Assembly (NCBI GenBank): GCA_046290435.1
Contig: JBKAGO010000037.1
Location: forward strand, 62,001 to 126,000
DNA length: 64,000 bases
Direction of reading: 5' to 3'
Source of the DNA: CAVQUE01 sp046290435
Lineage (GTDB): Bacteria > Actinomycetota > Acidimicrobiia > Acidimicrobiales > UBA8592
Shown here: one piece after another, positions 17,124-25,311 of the stretch
Position numbering within the stretch: the stretch's first letter is position 1
Layout: every line of letters starts with the position of its first letter
The notes under the pieces: model-generated
Seen by the model: only the letters and a program-made list of their open reading frames with translations
What the model was told of the DNA's origin: nothing
Database searches by the model: none
Made by a program: the position numbers and the translations under genes

Positions 17124-17984
17124 TCAGGACCGCCGGCCGGGCAACACCACGAGCTCACCGTCGATGCGGCGCACGGTCAACGGCGTGGCGTACACCTTCG
17201 ACAGCAACTCGGCATCGAGGACCGTCTCGACGGGACCGCTCGCGACGATCGTCCCCGCGTCGATGAGCACGAGACGATCGGCGAAGCGGGCCGCGGTGGT
17301 GAGATCGTGCATCGCGGCGACGACCGTGAGGTTCTCGCTGCGGCGGAGGTCGTCGACCAGCTCGAGCACGGCGACCTGATGGCCGAGGTCGAGCGCACTG
17401 GTGGGCTCGTCGAGCAGCATCACCGGCGCCTGTTGCGCCAGGGCCCGCGCGATCACGGTCCGCTGGGCCTCACCGCCGGAGAGCTCGGTGACCATGCGGT
17501 CGGCGAAGCCCAACAGGCCCAGGCGACGCAGGACGGAGTCGACGATCATCCGATCTCGAGCGGACTCGCGCTCGAGCCACCGCAGATGGGCGGTTCGGCC
17601 GAGGAGGACGTATTCGCCGACCGTCATCCCGACGGGAAGCACCGGCGACTGCGGCACCATCGCCACCTCGCCCGGCCCGGGCCGGCGGCCGTCGCCGACG
17701 ACGATGTCGCCCCGATGGGCGAGGACGCCGGCGATGCACCGCAGCAGGGTCGACTTGCCGGCACCGTTCGGGCCGATCAGCGCGGTCCACTCCCCGGAGG
17801 CGACGGTGAGATCGACCCCGGCGATGACCTCCCGCCGGCCGTAACCGGCGCTGACCCGAGTGCACGACAGCGCGGGCGGTGTCGGCAGCGGCGCCAGGGC
17901 GTCGGCGACCGGGCCGGCGGTCACGACCGGCGCGGGCTCGGCCGTGGCGGCGGCGTCGACGGGCGTGGCCGCGAGGTCGCTCAC
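17124..17984 (-). CDS. btuD: Cobalamin ABC transporter ATP-binding protein
   Basis: 286 aa from a GTG that overlaps the permease stop (GTGA). Walker A GPNGAGKST (71-79), the ABC signature LSGGE (168-172), Walker B VMLLDEP (188-194) and the H-loop AAMHDLT are all intact. A 40-residue Ala/Pro-rich N-terminal extension is not part of the ABC fold. It powers import through the adjacent FecCD-type permease. The assignment to B12 rather than iron-siderophore rests on the cobalamin riboswitch upstream of the operon; sequence alone cannot separate the two. Confidence 0.87.
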   Translation of the reverse strand: MSDLAATPVDAAATAEPAPVVTAGPVADALAPLPTPPALSCTRVSAGYGRREVIAGVDLTVASGEWTALIGPNGAGKSTLLRCIAGVLAHRGDIVVGDGRRPGPGEVAMVPQSPVLPVGMTVGEYVLLGRTAHLRWLERESARDRMIVDSVLRRLGLLGFADRMVTELSGGEAQRTVIARALAQQAPVMLLDEPTSALDLGHQVAVLELVDDLRRSENLTVVAAMHDLTTAARFADRLVLIDAGTIVASGPVETVLDAELLSKVYATPLTVRRIDGELVVLPGRRS

Positions 17985-19054
17985 AGCGACGCTCCCCGGC
18001 CGCGCCACAAGATGAACGCGAAGAACGGTGCCCCGACGAACGCCGTGATGACCCCGACCGGCAGCTCGGCCGGCGCCGTGAGCGTCCGGGCGCCGATGTC
18101 GACGAACGCGAGGAAGGTCGCACCCACCAGCGCCGAGAGCGGCACGACGATCCGGTAGCTGTGACCGAACAACAGGCGCACGATGTGGGGGACCACCAGG
18201 CCGACGAACGCGATCAACCCACTCACCGACACCGCGGCCGCGGTCAACAGCGACGCGGCGACGATGACGATCAGCCGCGTGCGAGCCGGATCGAGCCCGA
18301 GCGCCCGAGCCTCGTCGTCGCCGACGCGGAGCACGTCGAGATGCCTGCGCAACGCCATCAACACCCCGCCACACAGCACCAGATAGGGCCCGAGGATCCA
18401 CACCTGATCCCAGCCAGTGGTGCCCAGCTGACCGAACAACCACGACAGGACCTCGCGCGACCTCGTCTCGTCGAGCTGCTGGAGCGCATAGGTCTGCGCC
18501 GCCGAGAACAACGCCGCCATCGCCACACCACCGAGCAGCAGCGTGGCCGGAGACGTCCAGCCACCCCTGGCGATGGCCGTCGAGGCCGACACCGCCACGA
18601 CGGCGCCGACGAAGGCTGCCGCAGGCACCGCGCCGACCGGGCCCCAGCCGATGTCGAGGCCGAACCCCAACGCCAGCACCGCGCCGAACCCGGCGCCCGC
18701 CGAGACTCCCAGCAGGTAGGGGTCGGCGAGCGGGTTGCGGAACACGCCCTGGTACGACGCGCCCGCCATACCGAGCGAGCCGCCTACCAGCATGCCGAGC
18801 ACCAGCCGGGGCAGCCGGATCTGGAACAGGATGGCCTCCTGGCGGGCGCTCAGCGACGAGTCGACCGATACCAGCGGCAGGCGGTCGAGCAGCGATGCGA
18901 ACACCCCGCCGATCGGCAGGCCCGCCGCGCCGCTGGCGGCGCTGACGAGCCCGACGGCCACGAGGGCGAGGACGCCCAGCACCACCGCGGGACGCGGCAA
19001 CCGGAACGCGGTCGCGACGGCCGGGTCGATCTCGGTGGCGGGTACGGCGGTCAC
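17981..19054 (-). CDS. btuC: Cobalamin ABC transporter permease (FecCD family)
   Basis: 357 aa from GTG, about ten membrane helices. FecCD/BtuC features are present: LPRLVLGMLVGGSLGMAGAS near the N-terminus, YQGVFRNPLADPYLLGVSAG, the cytoplasmic coupling region ARALGLD, and a C-terminal GLIAFVGLVVPHIVRLLFG block. It forms the membrane channel of the importer with the overlapping ATPase, and is the second gene of the riboswitch-controlled operon, 13 bases after the binding-protein gene. Confidence 0.9.
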   Translation of the reverse strand: MTAVPATEIDPAVATAFRLPRPAVVLGVLALVAVGLVSAASGAAGLPIGGVFASLLDRLPLVSVDSSLSARQEAILFQIRLPRLVLGMLVGGSLGMAGASYQGVFRNPLADPYLLGVSAGAGFGAVLALGFGLDIGWGPVGAVPAAAFVGAVVAVSASTAIARGGWTSPATLLLGGVAMAALFSAAQTYALQQLDETRSREVLSWLFGQLGTTGWDQVWILGPYLVLCGGVLMALRRHLDVLRVGDDEARALGLDPARTRLIVIVAASLLTAAAVSVSGLIAFVGLVVPHIVRLLFGHSYRIVVPLSALVGATFLAFVDIGARTLTAPAELPVGVITAFVGAPFFAFILWRGRGASL

Positions 19055-19067
19055 GAGCGGATCGTTC

Positions 19068-20054
19068 TCATCCTGCCGGAACGGCGGCTGCAGCTGCCAT
19101 GGCGTCGGCGACCGCGGTCACGAACTGCGGGAGCCGGGGACCCCAGCGCGATGCGATGTCGGCGTCGACGCTGACGATGGCGTCGTCGACGACGGCGGTG
19201 ATGTCGCCCCAGCCGGGGCGGGCGGCGACGTCGGCGGCGGTGTAGCCGATCTCGTCGGTGATGACGATGATCTCGGGGTCGGCCTCGACGATGGCCTCCT
19301 CTGTGAGTTGGGGGAAGCCGGTGCGGTCGGGGTCGCCGGCATCGGCGATGTTGGTGGCGCCGAGTTCGGCGTAGATCGAACCGATGAAACCGAAGCTGCT
19401 GGCCGAGAAGTACGTGTCGTCGAGCTCGTGATAGATCCGGACCTCGGCGTCGGGCGCCGCAGCGAACGCCGCAGCCATCTCGTCACGCATGGTCGCTATG
19501 ACATCGGCCGTCTCGTCGACGCGGCCGACGGCGACGCCGAGATCGGCGATCAGGGGGTACCCGCTCTCGATGTCGACCGGAGCGGCACTGACCAGAACGG
19601 GGACGCCGGCCGCAGTTAGTCCGGCAACGAGATCGTTGGCGTCGTTCGCGATGACCACGAGATCGGGCTCGAATCCCAGGACGGCTTCGACGTTGGGGTC
19701 GAAACCCGACAGGTCGGTCACCGGCGCCTCGGGCGGGTAGGTCGAGAACTCGTCGGCGGCGACGACCTGGTCGCCGGCACCGATGGCGAACAACATCTCG
19801 GTGGCCGTCGGCGACAACGAGACGATGCGCTCGGGGCGGGCCTCGAGCGTGAACGAACCCGCAGCGGATTCGATGGTGACGGGGAAGCCGCCGCCTGCGC
19901 CGTCGGCGGCTTCGTCACCGGCCCCTGCGTCCGACGCGTCGGCGGGTGCCTCCGAGGTTGGTTGCTCTGCGTCGGTGTCGGCTTCGTCGTCGCCGCAGGC
20001 TGCGAGCAGCGCGACGAAGACGGCCAGGGCGAGCAACAGGTTCTTGATGGGCAT
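19068..20054 (-). CDS. btuF: Cobalamin-binding ABC transporter lipoprotein
   Basis: 328 aa from ATG 20054, with AGGAGG six bases upstream. The lipobox LLAAC gives acylated Cys20, followed by an acidic, Ala-rich linker (about 22-55) and the class III periplasmic-binding-protein fold: RIVSLSPTATEMLFAIGAGD, then VEAVLGFEPDLVVI. It captures the ligand outside the membrane for the BtuCD pair. First gene of the operon, directly below the cobalamin riboswitch. Confidence 0.88.
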   Translation of the reverse strand: MPIKNLLLALAVFVALLAACGDDEADTDAEQPTSEAPADASDAGAGDEAADGAGGGFPVTIESAAGSFTLEARPERIVSLSPTATEMLFAIGAGDQVVAADEFSTYPPEAPVTDLSGFDPNVEAVLGFEPDLVVIANDANDLVAGLTAAGVPVLVSAAPVDIESGYPLIADLGVAVGRVDETADVIATMRDEMAAAFAAAPDAEVRIYHELDDTYFSASSFGFIGSIYAELGATNIADAGDPDRTGFPQLTEEAIVEADPEIIVITDEIGYTAADVAARPGWGDITAVVDDAIVSVDADIASRWGPRLPQFVTAVADAMAAAAAVPAG

Positions 20055-20144
20055 CCGGTCCTCCTGTGGGTCGAGGAACGGAAGCTCGGGCGGCCGCGTG
20101 CGACCGTCTCGAACCAACCCCAAGTCCTCGAGGGTTCTGTGGTT

Positions 20145-20268
20145 CTTCACGGCAGGAGGATCGACCGGACTCGCCGACGGCACGGGCCGTCGACATCACC
20201 GTTGCGGGACAGTGCCGGAATCGCACCGGACTTCGTCCCCCACCGCGCCGCGAGCGTAGCAACGATTC
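20145..20268 (-). promoter_or_regulatory. Cobalamin (AdoCbl) riboswitch
   Basis: Read on the minus strand, this leader has the conserved cobalamin-aptamer core: GTCCGGTGCGATTCCGGCAC, then TGTCCCGCAACGGTGA, then the B12 box GAGTCCGG...CCTGCC (20151-20172). Ends are approximate. A GAACC...GGTTC hairpin just after the B12 box could be the expression platform, and btuF starts about 95 bases downstream. When cobalamin binds, such leaders switch the genes off. Confidence 0.92.
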
Positions 20269-20362
20269 GGTCGACCCGGGTCCGACGCGGGGACGAACGC
20301 AGCGAACAACCCAGCGGCCCGGGCGACCGGTGAGGCGAGCCGGGCGGCGCGTTCCTCGCGGG

Positions 20363-20602
20363 TCAGCTCGGGGGTCGGTGATCGCCCCCGAGACGTTCGG
20401 GGTCCATCGGTTCCGCGTCGGGGCCCGCAGGCCGATCGGCGAGCTCGTAGTACTCGTCGCTCTCGGTGGGTTCGGGCTGGTCGCCGGGCACCTCATGGGT
20501 GGTGAAGTCCTCGGGGTGGTTGCGCTGGAACAGGAACCATCCCAGGGCGGCGACACCCAGGGCCGCAGCCAGGATCAGCACGATGAATGCGAACACGCTC
20601 AT
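20363..20602 (-). CDS. Small single-helix membrane protein, hypothetical
   Basis: 79 aa with a good GGGAGG ribosome-binding site. One N-terminal helix (FAFIVLILAAALGVAALGWFLF) is followed by a short acidic, Pro-rich cytoplasmic tail. It is not recognised. It lies upstream of the B12 riboswitch on the same strand and below the DUF4389 gene, so it may be co-transcribed with the latter. Confidence 0.6.
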   Translation of the reverse strand: MSVFAFIVLILAAALGVAALGWFLFQRNHPEDFTTHEVPGDQPEPTESDEYYELADRPAGPDAEPMDPERLGGDHRPPS

Positions 20603-20689
20603 TGGAGACCTCCCGATTGCCTCTCCGGCTGCCTACCCGCCGAGGTCGCGCAGCACACCTGGCACCGGCCGAGCGGAGGCCTCCGGGCG

Positions 20690-22246
20690 TCAGCCCTGCT
20701 GGGGGCGACCCCCGACGGGGTCGCGCACGTCGACCGCGTCGTCGGCAGGGACGGCCGGGCCCGTCGGCGGGGCGGGGGGCGGCGGCACAGGCGGTGTGAC
20801 GGCGCCGGTTCCGCCCTGGGGACCGACCGGAGGCGGCAGCGGCGCCGGCTGGTCGGCGCCGCCCTGGTCGAGCCGGAACGGCGGGTAGGTGTCGGTCATC
20901 AGCGCGGCGTAGGCGACGACGCGGGCGACCCACCGGTTGAGCCCGATGATGAGGTCGAACAGGCCGGCGGGATACCGCCCACCCACCAGCAGCGTCACCG
21001 CTGCGATGAGCGACAGGATGCCGAGGAGGCCGCCGGTGCCCACCGCCTCGGCGCCGTCGTTGGTCGACACCCAGGTGAACGACCCCAGCACGACGCCGAG
21101 CACCAGGTAGTGCGGGATGGCGAGCAGCCACCACTTGACCAGCACGAGCCCCCGCGACAGACGCTCGGGACGAGCGATGGTCAGCGTCACCGGATAGTCG
21201 GGCTCCTCGCCCAGGCTGAACGGCGGGTACCGGTCGGTGCCGAGCCCGCCGGTGGTGGCGTAGAAGGCGACCCGCCAGCTCCAGCGCAGCACACCGAGGT
21301 TGAAGTCGAAGATCCCCCGGGGATAGCGGCCCGTGAACAGGATCGCCACGCCCGCCACGAAGGTCAGCACCACGAAGGCGATCCACAGGAACGCCAGCAC
21401 GATGAAGTGGGGGATGGCGAGGAACCACTTCACGAGCCACTGCCAGCGCGACAACCCGGGGTCGATCATGGCGTCGAGGCGCACCGGCGACGGCGGATGC
21501 CGCGTGGGTTCGACCCCGGCCCAGATCGGCTCGCCGGTGTCGGCTGCGGGAGCCGCAGGAACGGTGCCGTCGCGCCCCGGGCGGCCCGTCGCACCGACCA
21601 CGATGAGCACGATGGCGCCGATGGTGAGCACCACCCCGATGCCCGTCAGCACGAGCGCGAGAGGGAGGAGGAAACCGGCCCGGATGCCGACATTCACGTC
21701 GGCGGCGACACCGGGTGTGGCATCGGCGTTCATCACCACGACCGACCAGCGACCGGATTCGGCCTCCCATTCGAGTTCCTGGGTGCCCGGTCCGGTGGCA
21801 TTCGCCGCCCAGAAGTCCTGCTCGGTCGGGGGCGCGACCGTCGTGCCCCCGGCGCGCCGGCGGTAGACGGGCTCGAAACCGTCGTCGAGTTCCACGACGC
21901 GGTCGTGTGCCACGCCGTCGAGCCATGCCTCGACCTCGGCCTCGGGTCCGATGCCCACGAAGACGTCTCGGGTCGCGTCGGCGCCGGTGACCCGGAGACG
22001 GACGTCGGCGTCGATCGAGTCGAGGACCCAGTCGGGCGAACCCGGCTCGGCGGCGAAAGCGATGTCCTCGGCGGTGATGGCCACGGTCTCGGTGTCGAGC
22101 CGGTCGAGGGTGGCCGAGAAGTAGCCGTCGTCGTCGCGGCCGACGGCGTAGGCGACACCCAGGGCGCCCCCGCCGATCAGGAGGGCGAGCGCCGGAAGGA
22201 TGAGGAGGCTTCCGACGACGAGCGAGACGATCCTGCCTGGCCGCAT
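20690..22246 (-). CDS. DUF4389 membrane protein
   Basis: 518 aa. One N-terminal helix, an extracytoplasmic region (about 40-200), a second helix (about 205-230), then two DUF4389-like units, each with the pattern WWLLAIPHYLVL followed by FTGRYPRGIFDFNLGVLRW or a close copy, and ending RYPPFRL. The C-terminus is a Pro-rich tail. DUF4389 proteins are widespread in actinobacteria and have no known function; the duplicated aromatic units suggest a membrane scaffold. Confidence 0.82.
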   Translation of the reverse strand: MRPGRIVSLVVGSLLILPALALLIGGGALGVAYAVGRDDDGYFSATLDRLDTETVAITAEDIAFAAEPGSPDWVLDSIDADVRLRVTGADATRDVFVGIGPEAEVEAWLDGVAHDRVVELDDGFEPVYRRRAGGTTVAPPTEQDFWAANATGPGTQELEWEAESGRWSVVVMNADATPGVAADVNVGIRAGFLLPLALVLTGIGVVLTIGAIVLIVVGATGRPGRDGTVPAAPAADTGEPIWAGVEPTRHPPSPVRLDAMIDPGLSRWQWLVKWFLAIPHFIVLAFLWIAFVVLTFVAGVAILFTGRYPRGIFDFNLGVLRWSWRVAFYATTGGLGTDRYPPFSLGEEPDYPVTLTIARPERLSRGLVLVKWWLLAIPHYLVLGVVLGSFTWVSTNDGAEAVGTGGLLGILSLIAAVTLLVGGRYPAGLFDLIIGLNRWVARVVAYAALMTDTYPPFRLDQGGADQPAPLPPPVGPQGGTGAVTPPVPPPPAPPTGPAVPADDAVDVRDPVGGRPQQG

Positions 22247-22533
22247 GGCGGTTCCTTTCGTCGACCCCGGTCACGGGACACGACGCCGACGCACGGTCGG
22301 CGGCGCAGACCCTGTCCTGCATCGTCGATCCGGCTCGTCGGGCAGGCAAGGGCCGAACGTCATGCGTCGCCGCCGGAGCGCCGAACAGGGCCGGCCGATC
22401 GGAGCCCATCCTCAACGCCGGATCAACCGTCGATGTGCAGGGCCGTTCGTCACTGGTCGGTGCCAGAGCCCACCCGTAGCGTCCCCACAGTTGCCGTGTC
22501 ACCTCACCGACACGGTCCAGGAGGCGATGGGCG

Positions 22534-23133
22534 ATGAGGCAGACGAACGTACGCAGGTGGGCCGCGCTGCTCACGATGACGCTGGCTCTCGCCGCGGCGA
22601 TGGCGGGTGCAGGAGCGGTCGGAGCGCAGGAGACCGATGACGGCGGCTTGCAATTGCCGCCGCTGGCCGAAACGGTCGAGGGCGAGGTCAGGTGCGACGA
22701 CAAACCGCCGCCGGTTCCCGAGCCCGAGCCGACCCCGGAGGTGTGTGAGCATCCCAAACCCACGCCGACGGTGGCACCGACCCCGGAGCCGACCACCGAG
22801 CCCACCACCGAGCCCACCACCGAACCCACCCCGGAGCCGACACCCGAACCCACCACCGAACCCACCACCGAACCCACCACCGAGCCGATACCCGAACCCA
22901 CCACCGAACCCACCGCCGAACCGATCGTGCTGCCCGCACAAGCGACCCCGACACCGACCGAGCCGCCGCCCGTTGCCACCCCCGACAGCGGAGCCGGTCC
23001 GAGCGGCGGCCAACCCGACGAGCTGGCTCGCACCGGCCCGCCACGCAGCACCGGCCTGATCGTCCTCGGGCTCACGGCGACGGCCGGAGGGATGATGGTG
23101 TTGGCAACCCGCCGGCGCTTCGATTCCCGCTGA
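22534..23133 (+). CDS. Proline/threonine-repeat surface protein with LARTG sorting signal
   Basis: 199 aa. A cleavable signal peptide (to about 31, ending GAVGAQ) is followed by a short mature region with two Cys, then Pro-Thr-Glu-Pro repeats (PTTEPTTEP, about 75-130). The C-terminus is a cell-wall sorting signal: LARTG at 164-168, a hydrophobic helix (LIVLGLTATAGGMMVLA) and a basic tail. LAXTG motifs are used by class E sortases of high-GC actinobacteria, so the protein is probably cross-linked to peptidoglycan and extends from the wall. No sortase gene is in this window. The start follows AGGAGG by about ten bases. Confidence 0.82.
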   Translation: MRQTNVRRWAALLTMTLALAAAMAGAGAVGAQETDDGGLQLPPLAETVEGEVRCDDKPPPVPEPEPTPEVCEHPKPTPTVAPTPEPTTEPTTEPTTEPTPEPTPEPTTEPTTEPTTEPIPEPTTEPTAEPIVLPAQATPTPTEPPPVATPDSGAGPSGGQPDELARTGPPRSTGLIVLGLTATAGGMMVLATRRRFDSR

Positions 23134-23243
23134 CTCCGCCTCTGCGGTCTGACCCGGCGCCGCCTCGGTGGCGACGGGTCGGGCGGCCTGGCGACATGCG
23201 GTGCCCGTGAACCGAACGACCAGGTCGATCCGACAGCCCGGCC

Positions 23244-24416
23244 ATGAACGACGCAACTGCTCTGGTACCCCGGGCCTCCTCCGGGGACACCGCCACCGGC
23301 TCGGCTCCGCTCGCGGAGACGGTGCACGAACCGAAGCAGCACGAAGGGCGAGCACGGCGGTTCGCCATGAGGGCCGCGCAGCTCGCAGTCGTCGCCGCGG
23401 CGATCGGAGTGTCGTTCCTGATCGATCGCTCCGTCTTCGTCGGCGTCGTGGTGCTGTTCCTGATCGTCGTGCCGTTCGAGAAGCTGTACCCCCGTCGACG
23501 CGGCCAACGGATCCGCCGGCCGCTGGTCACGACCGACATCGGGTTCGCGCTGGCCGGACCGCTGCTGACCTTCGTGGGACTCGTGGCGATCGCACTCATC
23601 GGTGGACTCAGCCTCTTCTGGCTGCCGGGCCTGGCCGCCCGGCCGTTGGTCGCGATGATTCCGACGGCGCTGCTGCCCATCGTGGGTTTCGTGTTGTTCG
23701 ACCTGTTCTCGTACTGGACGCACCGCTTCGCACACGAGGTGCCGTTCATGTGGCGGTTCCACGCGGTGCACCATTCCCCCGAGCACATGGACTGGGTGAG
23801 CGGCTTCCGTGTGCATCCCTTCGACGGCGTCGTCATCGCCCCCCCGTTCTTCTTCCTGCTCGGCGCAGGTTTCGGCGCAGAGCTGGCCGGCCTGCTGGCG
23901 GTCTTCCAGATCGTGCTCGGCATCTTCTTCCACGCCAACGTGCGGGTGCGTTGGCGGCTGCTCGATCGCGTGGCGGCGAACCCGGAGTTCCATCACTGGC
24001 ACCACTCGAGCGAGCCCGACGCCGTCGGCCACAACTACGGCGCGGCCCTGCCGTGGTGGGACCAGATCTTCGGGACGTTCTTCATGCCCGCCCACTCCTC
24101 CGGTCGCCGCCCGCAGCAGTACGGGGTGACGGAGCCCCTCCCGCCGCATCTGCTCGGCCACCTCGCCTACCCCTGCCGGGGCTGGCGATCACACCTGTGG
24201 CTGTGGCGGCACCCGGTCCTCGCGGTGCGCACACTCGCCGTCGCGACCCGCAACCTGCTCGTCGACATCCGGCGTTCGTTGCTGCGCCCGACGCACTCGG
24301 TGCGCCGCGAACACGTTGCAGGCTCGTGGTCGACGAACGCCTCGCTGCTCGGGCCCGACGCCGTCGCCATGCCGACGAAGAAGCGGCTGCCGCAGCACGG
24401 TGTCGTCCGGTTCTGA
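23244..24416 (+). CDS. Fatty acid hydroxylase / sterol desaturase superfamily protein
   Basis: 390 aa with four or five membrane helices. The di-iron histidine clusters are complete: HRFAH, HAVHH, and HHWHH with a following GHNYG histidine. Enzymes of this superfamily hydroxylate or desaturate lipids (sterols, carotenoids, fatty acids) using a membrane di-iron centre. The substrate is not predictable. A basic cytoplasmic N-terminus of about 50 residues and a C-terminal extension of about 70 residues lie outside the catalytic core. It is probably monocistronic; the next gene has its own operators and promoter. Confidence 0.85.
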   Translation: MNDATALVPRASSGDTATGSAPLAETVHEPKQHEGRARRFAMRAAQLAVVAAAIGVSFLIDRSVFVGVVVLFLIVVPFEKLYPRRRGQRIRRPLVTTDIGFALAGPLLTFVGLVAIALIGGLSLFWLPGLAARPLVAMIPTALLPIVGFVLFDLFSYWTHRFAHEVPFMWRFHAVHHSPEHMDWVSGFRVHPFDGVVIAPPFFFLLGAGFGAELAGLLAVFQIVLGIFFHANVRVRWRLLDRVAANPEFHHWHHSSEPDAVGHNYGAALPWWDQIFGTFFMPAHSSGRRPQQYGVTEPLPPHLLGHLAYPCRGWRSHLWLWRHPVLAVRTLAVATRNLLVDIRRSLLRPTHSVRREHVAGSWSTNASLLGPDAVAMPTKKRLPQHGVVRF

Positions 24417-24473
24417 GACGAAACCGTCTCGGCGGCGGGGCCTCGGCCTGTCCGCTGAGGTCCCGAGATGACA

Positions 24474-24487
24474 CGGAGCGCTTTCGT
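24474..24487 (-). promoter_or_regulatory. Putative auxiliary LacI/CcpA-type operator
   Basis: Minus-strand CGAAAGCGCTCCGT matches the site at 24545 at 10 of 14 positions and shares its AGCGCT core. The two cores are 72 bases apart centre to centre, close to seven helical turns, which would allow repressor looping. Confidence 0.45.
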
Positions 24488-24528
24488 GCAACGGGCCCCG
24501 GGCCGCTTCGGCGCCGGGGCGCTCCGGC

Positions 24529-24534
24529 TACGCT
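24529..24534 (+). promoter_or_regulatory. Putative -10 box of the sugar phosphorylase operon
   Basis: TACGCT lies nine bases before ATG 24544. The operator at 24545-24558 would then sit at about +8 to +21 from the transcription start, a roadblock or occlusion position. Confidence 0.45.
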
Positions 24535-24543
24535 CCTGTAACC

Positions 24544-25311
24544 ATGAAAGCGCTTACATACGCTGACCTGGTCTCGGACGCCATCGATGCGGTCATCTTC
24601 GACCTCGACGGGGTCATCACCGACACGGCCGGCGTCCACACCCATGCGTGGAAGCGCCTCTTCGACGACATGCTGCGCGAGCGGGCGGCCGCCACCGGCG
24701 AGCCGTTCGTCGAGTTCACCGAACAGGACTATCTCGATCACGTCGACGGCAAGCCCCGCTACGACGGTGTGCGGTCGTTCCTGGCCTCACGTGGCATCGA
24801 ACTGCCCGAGGGCAGCCCCGACGATCCTCCCGACGCCAAGACGGTGTGCGGGCTCGGCAACCGCAAGAACCGCCACTTCCGCGAGACCCTCGAGGCCGAG
24901 GGTCCCGAGGTGTTCGAGTCCTCGGTGACCCTCGTCGAGGCGCTGCGCGACCACGGCGTCAAGACCGGTTGCGTGTCGTCGTCGAAGAACTGCCGTTTCG
25001 TCCTGGCCACCGTCGAGCTCCTCGACCACTTCGACGAGATCCTCGACGGCAACGACGCCGCCGAGCGCGGCCTGCCCGGCAAACCCGCCCCCGACACCTA
25101 CCTCGACGCCGCCCGACGCCTCGGCACCAGCCCCGGGCGCTCGGTGATGGTCGAAGACGCCATCTCCGGCGTCGCCTCGGGCGCCGCCGGCGGCTTCGCC
25201 CACGTCGTCGGCGTCGACCGCGGCGCCGGGCACCAGGCGCTGTACGACAACGGGGCAACCATCGTCGTCGACGACCTCGCCGAACTGCTGCCCACCGAGA
25301 CCGATCGATGA
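24544..25311 (+). CDS. pgmB: Beta-phosphoglucomutase-type HAD hydrolase
   Basis: 255 aa. HAD motif I is FDLDGVITD (Asp20 nucleophile, Asp22 acid/base), motif II is VSSSKNCRF, the Lys motif is GKPAPDTYLDAA and motif III is VEDAISGV. The cap insert includes the extra HVDGKPRYDGVRSFL segment seen in proteins paired with GH65 enzymes. It should convert beta-glucose 1-phosphate, released by the next enzyme, into glucose 6-phosphate. Stop and start overlap (ATGA) with the GH65 gene. An operator lies on its start codon. Confidence 0.87.
   Translation: MKALTYADLVSDAIDAVIFDLDGVITDTAGVHTHAWKRLFDDMLRERAAATGEPFVEFTEQDYLDHVDGKPRYDGVRSFLASRGIELPEGSPDDPPDAKTVCGLGNRKNRHFRETLEAEGPEVFESSVTLVEALRDHGVKTGCVSSSKNCRFVLATVELLDHFDEILDGNDAAERGLPGKPAPDTYLDAARRLGTSPGRSVMVEDAISGVASGAAGGFAHVVGVDRGAGHQALYDNGATIVVDDLAELLPTETDR
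24545..24558 (+). promoter_or_regulatory. LacI/CcpA-family operator overlapping the start codon
   Basis: TGAAAGCGCTTACA matches the cre-type consensus TGWAANCGNTNWCA at every position. It overlaps the start codon and first codons of the following gene. LacI-family sugar repressors commonly use such sites; no repressor gene is in the window. Confidence 0.7.

Noticed and set aside
20493..24161. Very long open frame on the minus strand (over 1,200 codons)
   Set aside because: It is antisense to, or out of frame with, several well-supported genes (DUF4389, LARTG protein, hydroxylase) and its translation is Arg/Pro-rich, the usual shadow in GC-rich DNA.
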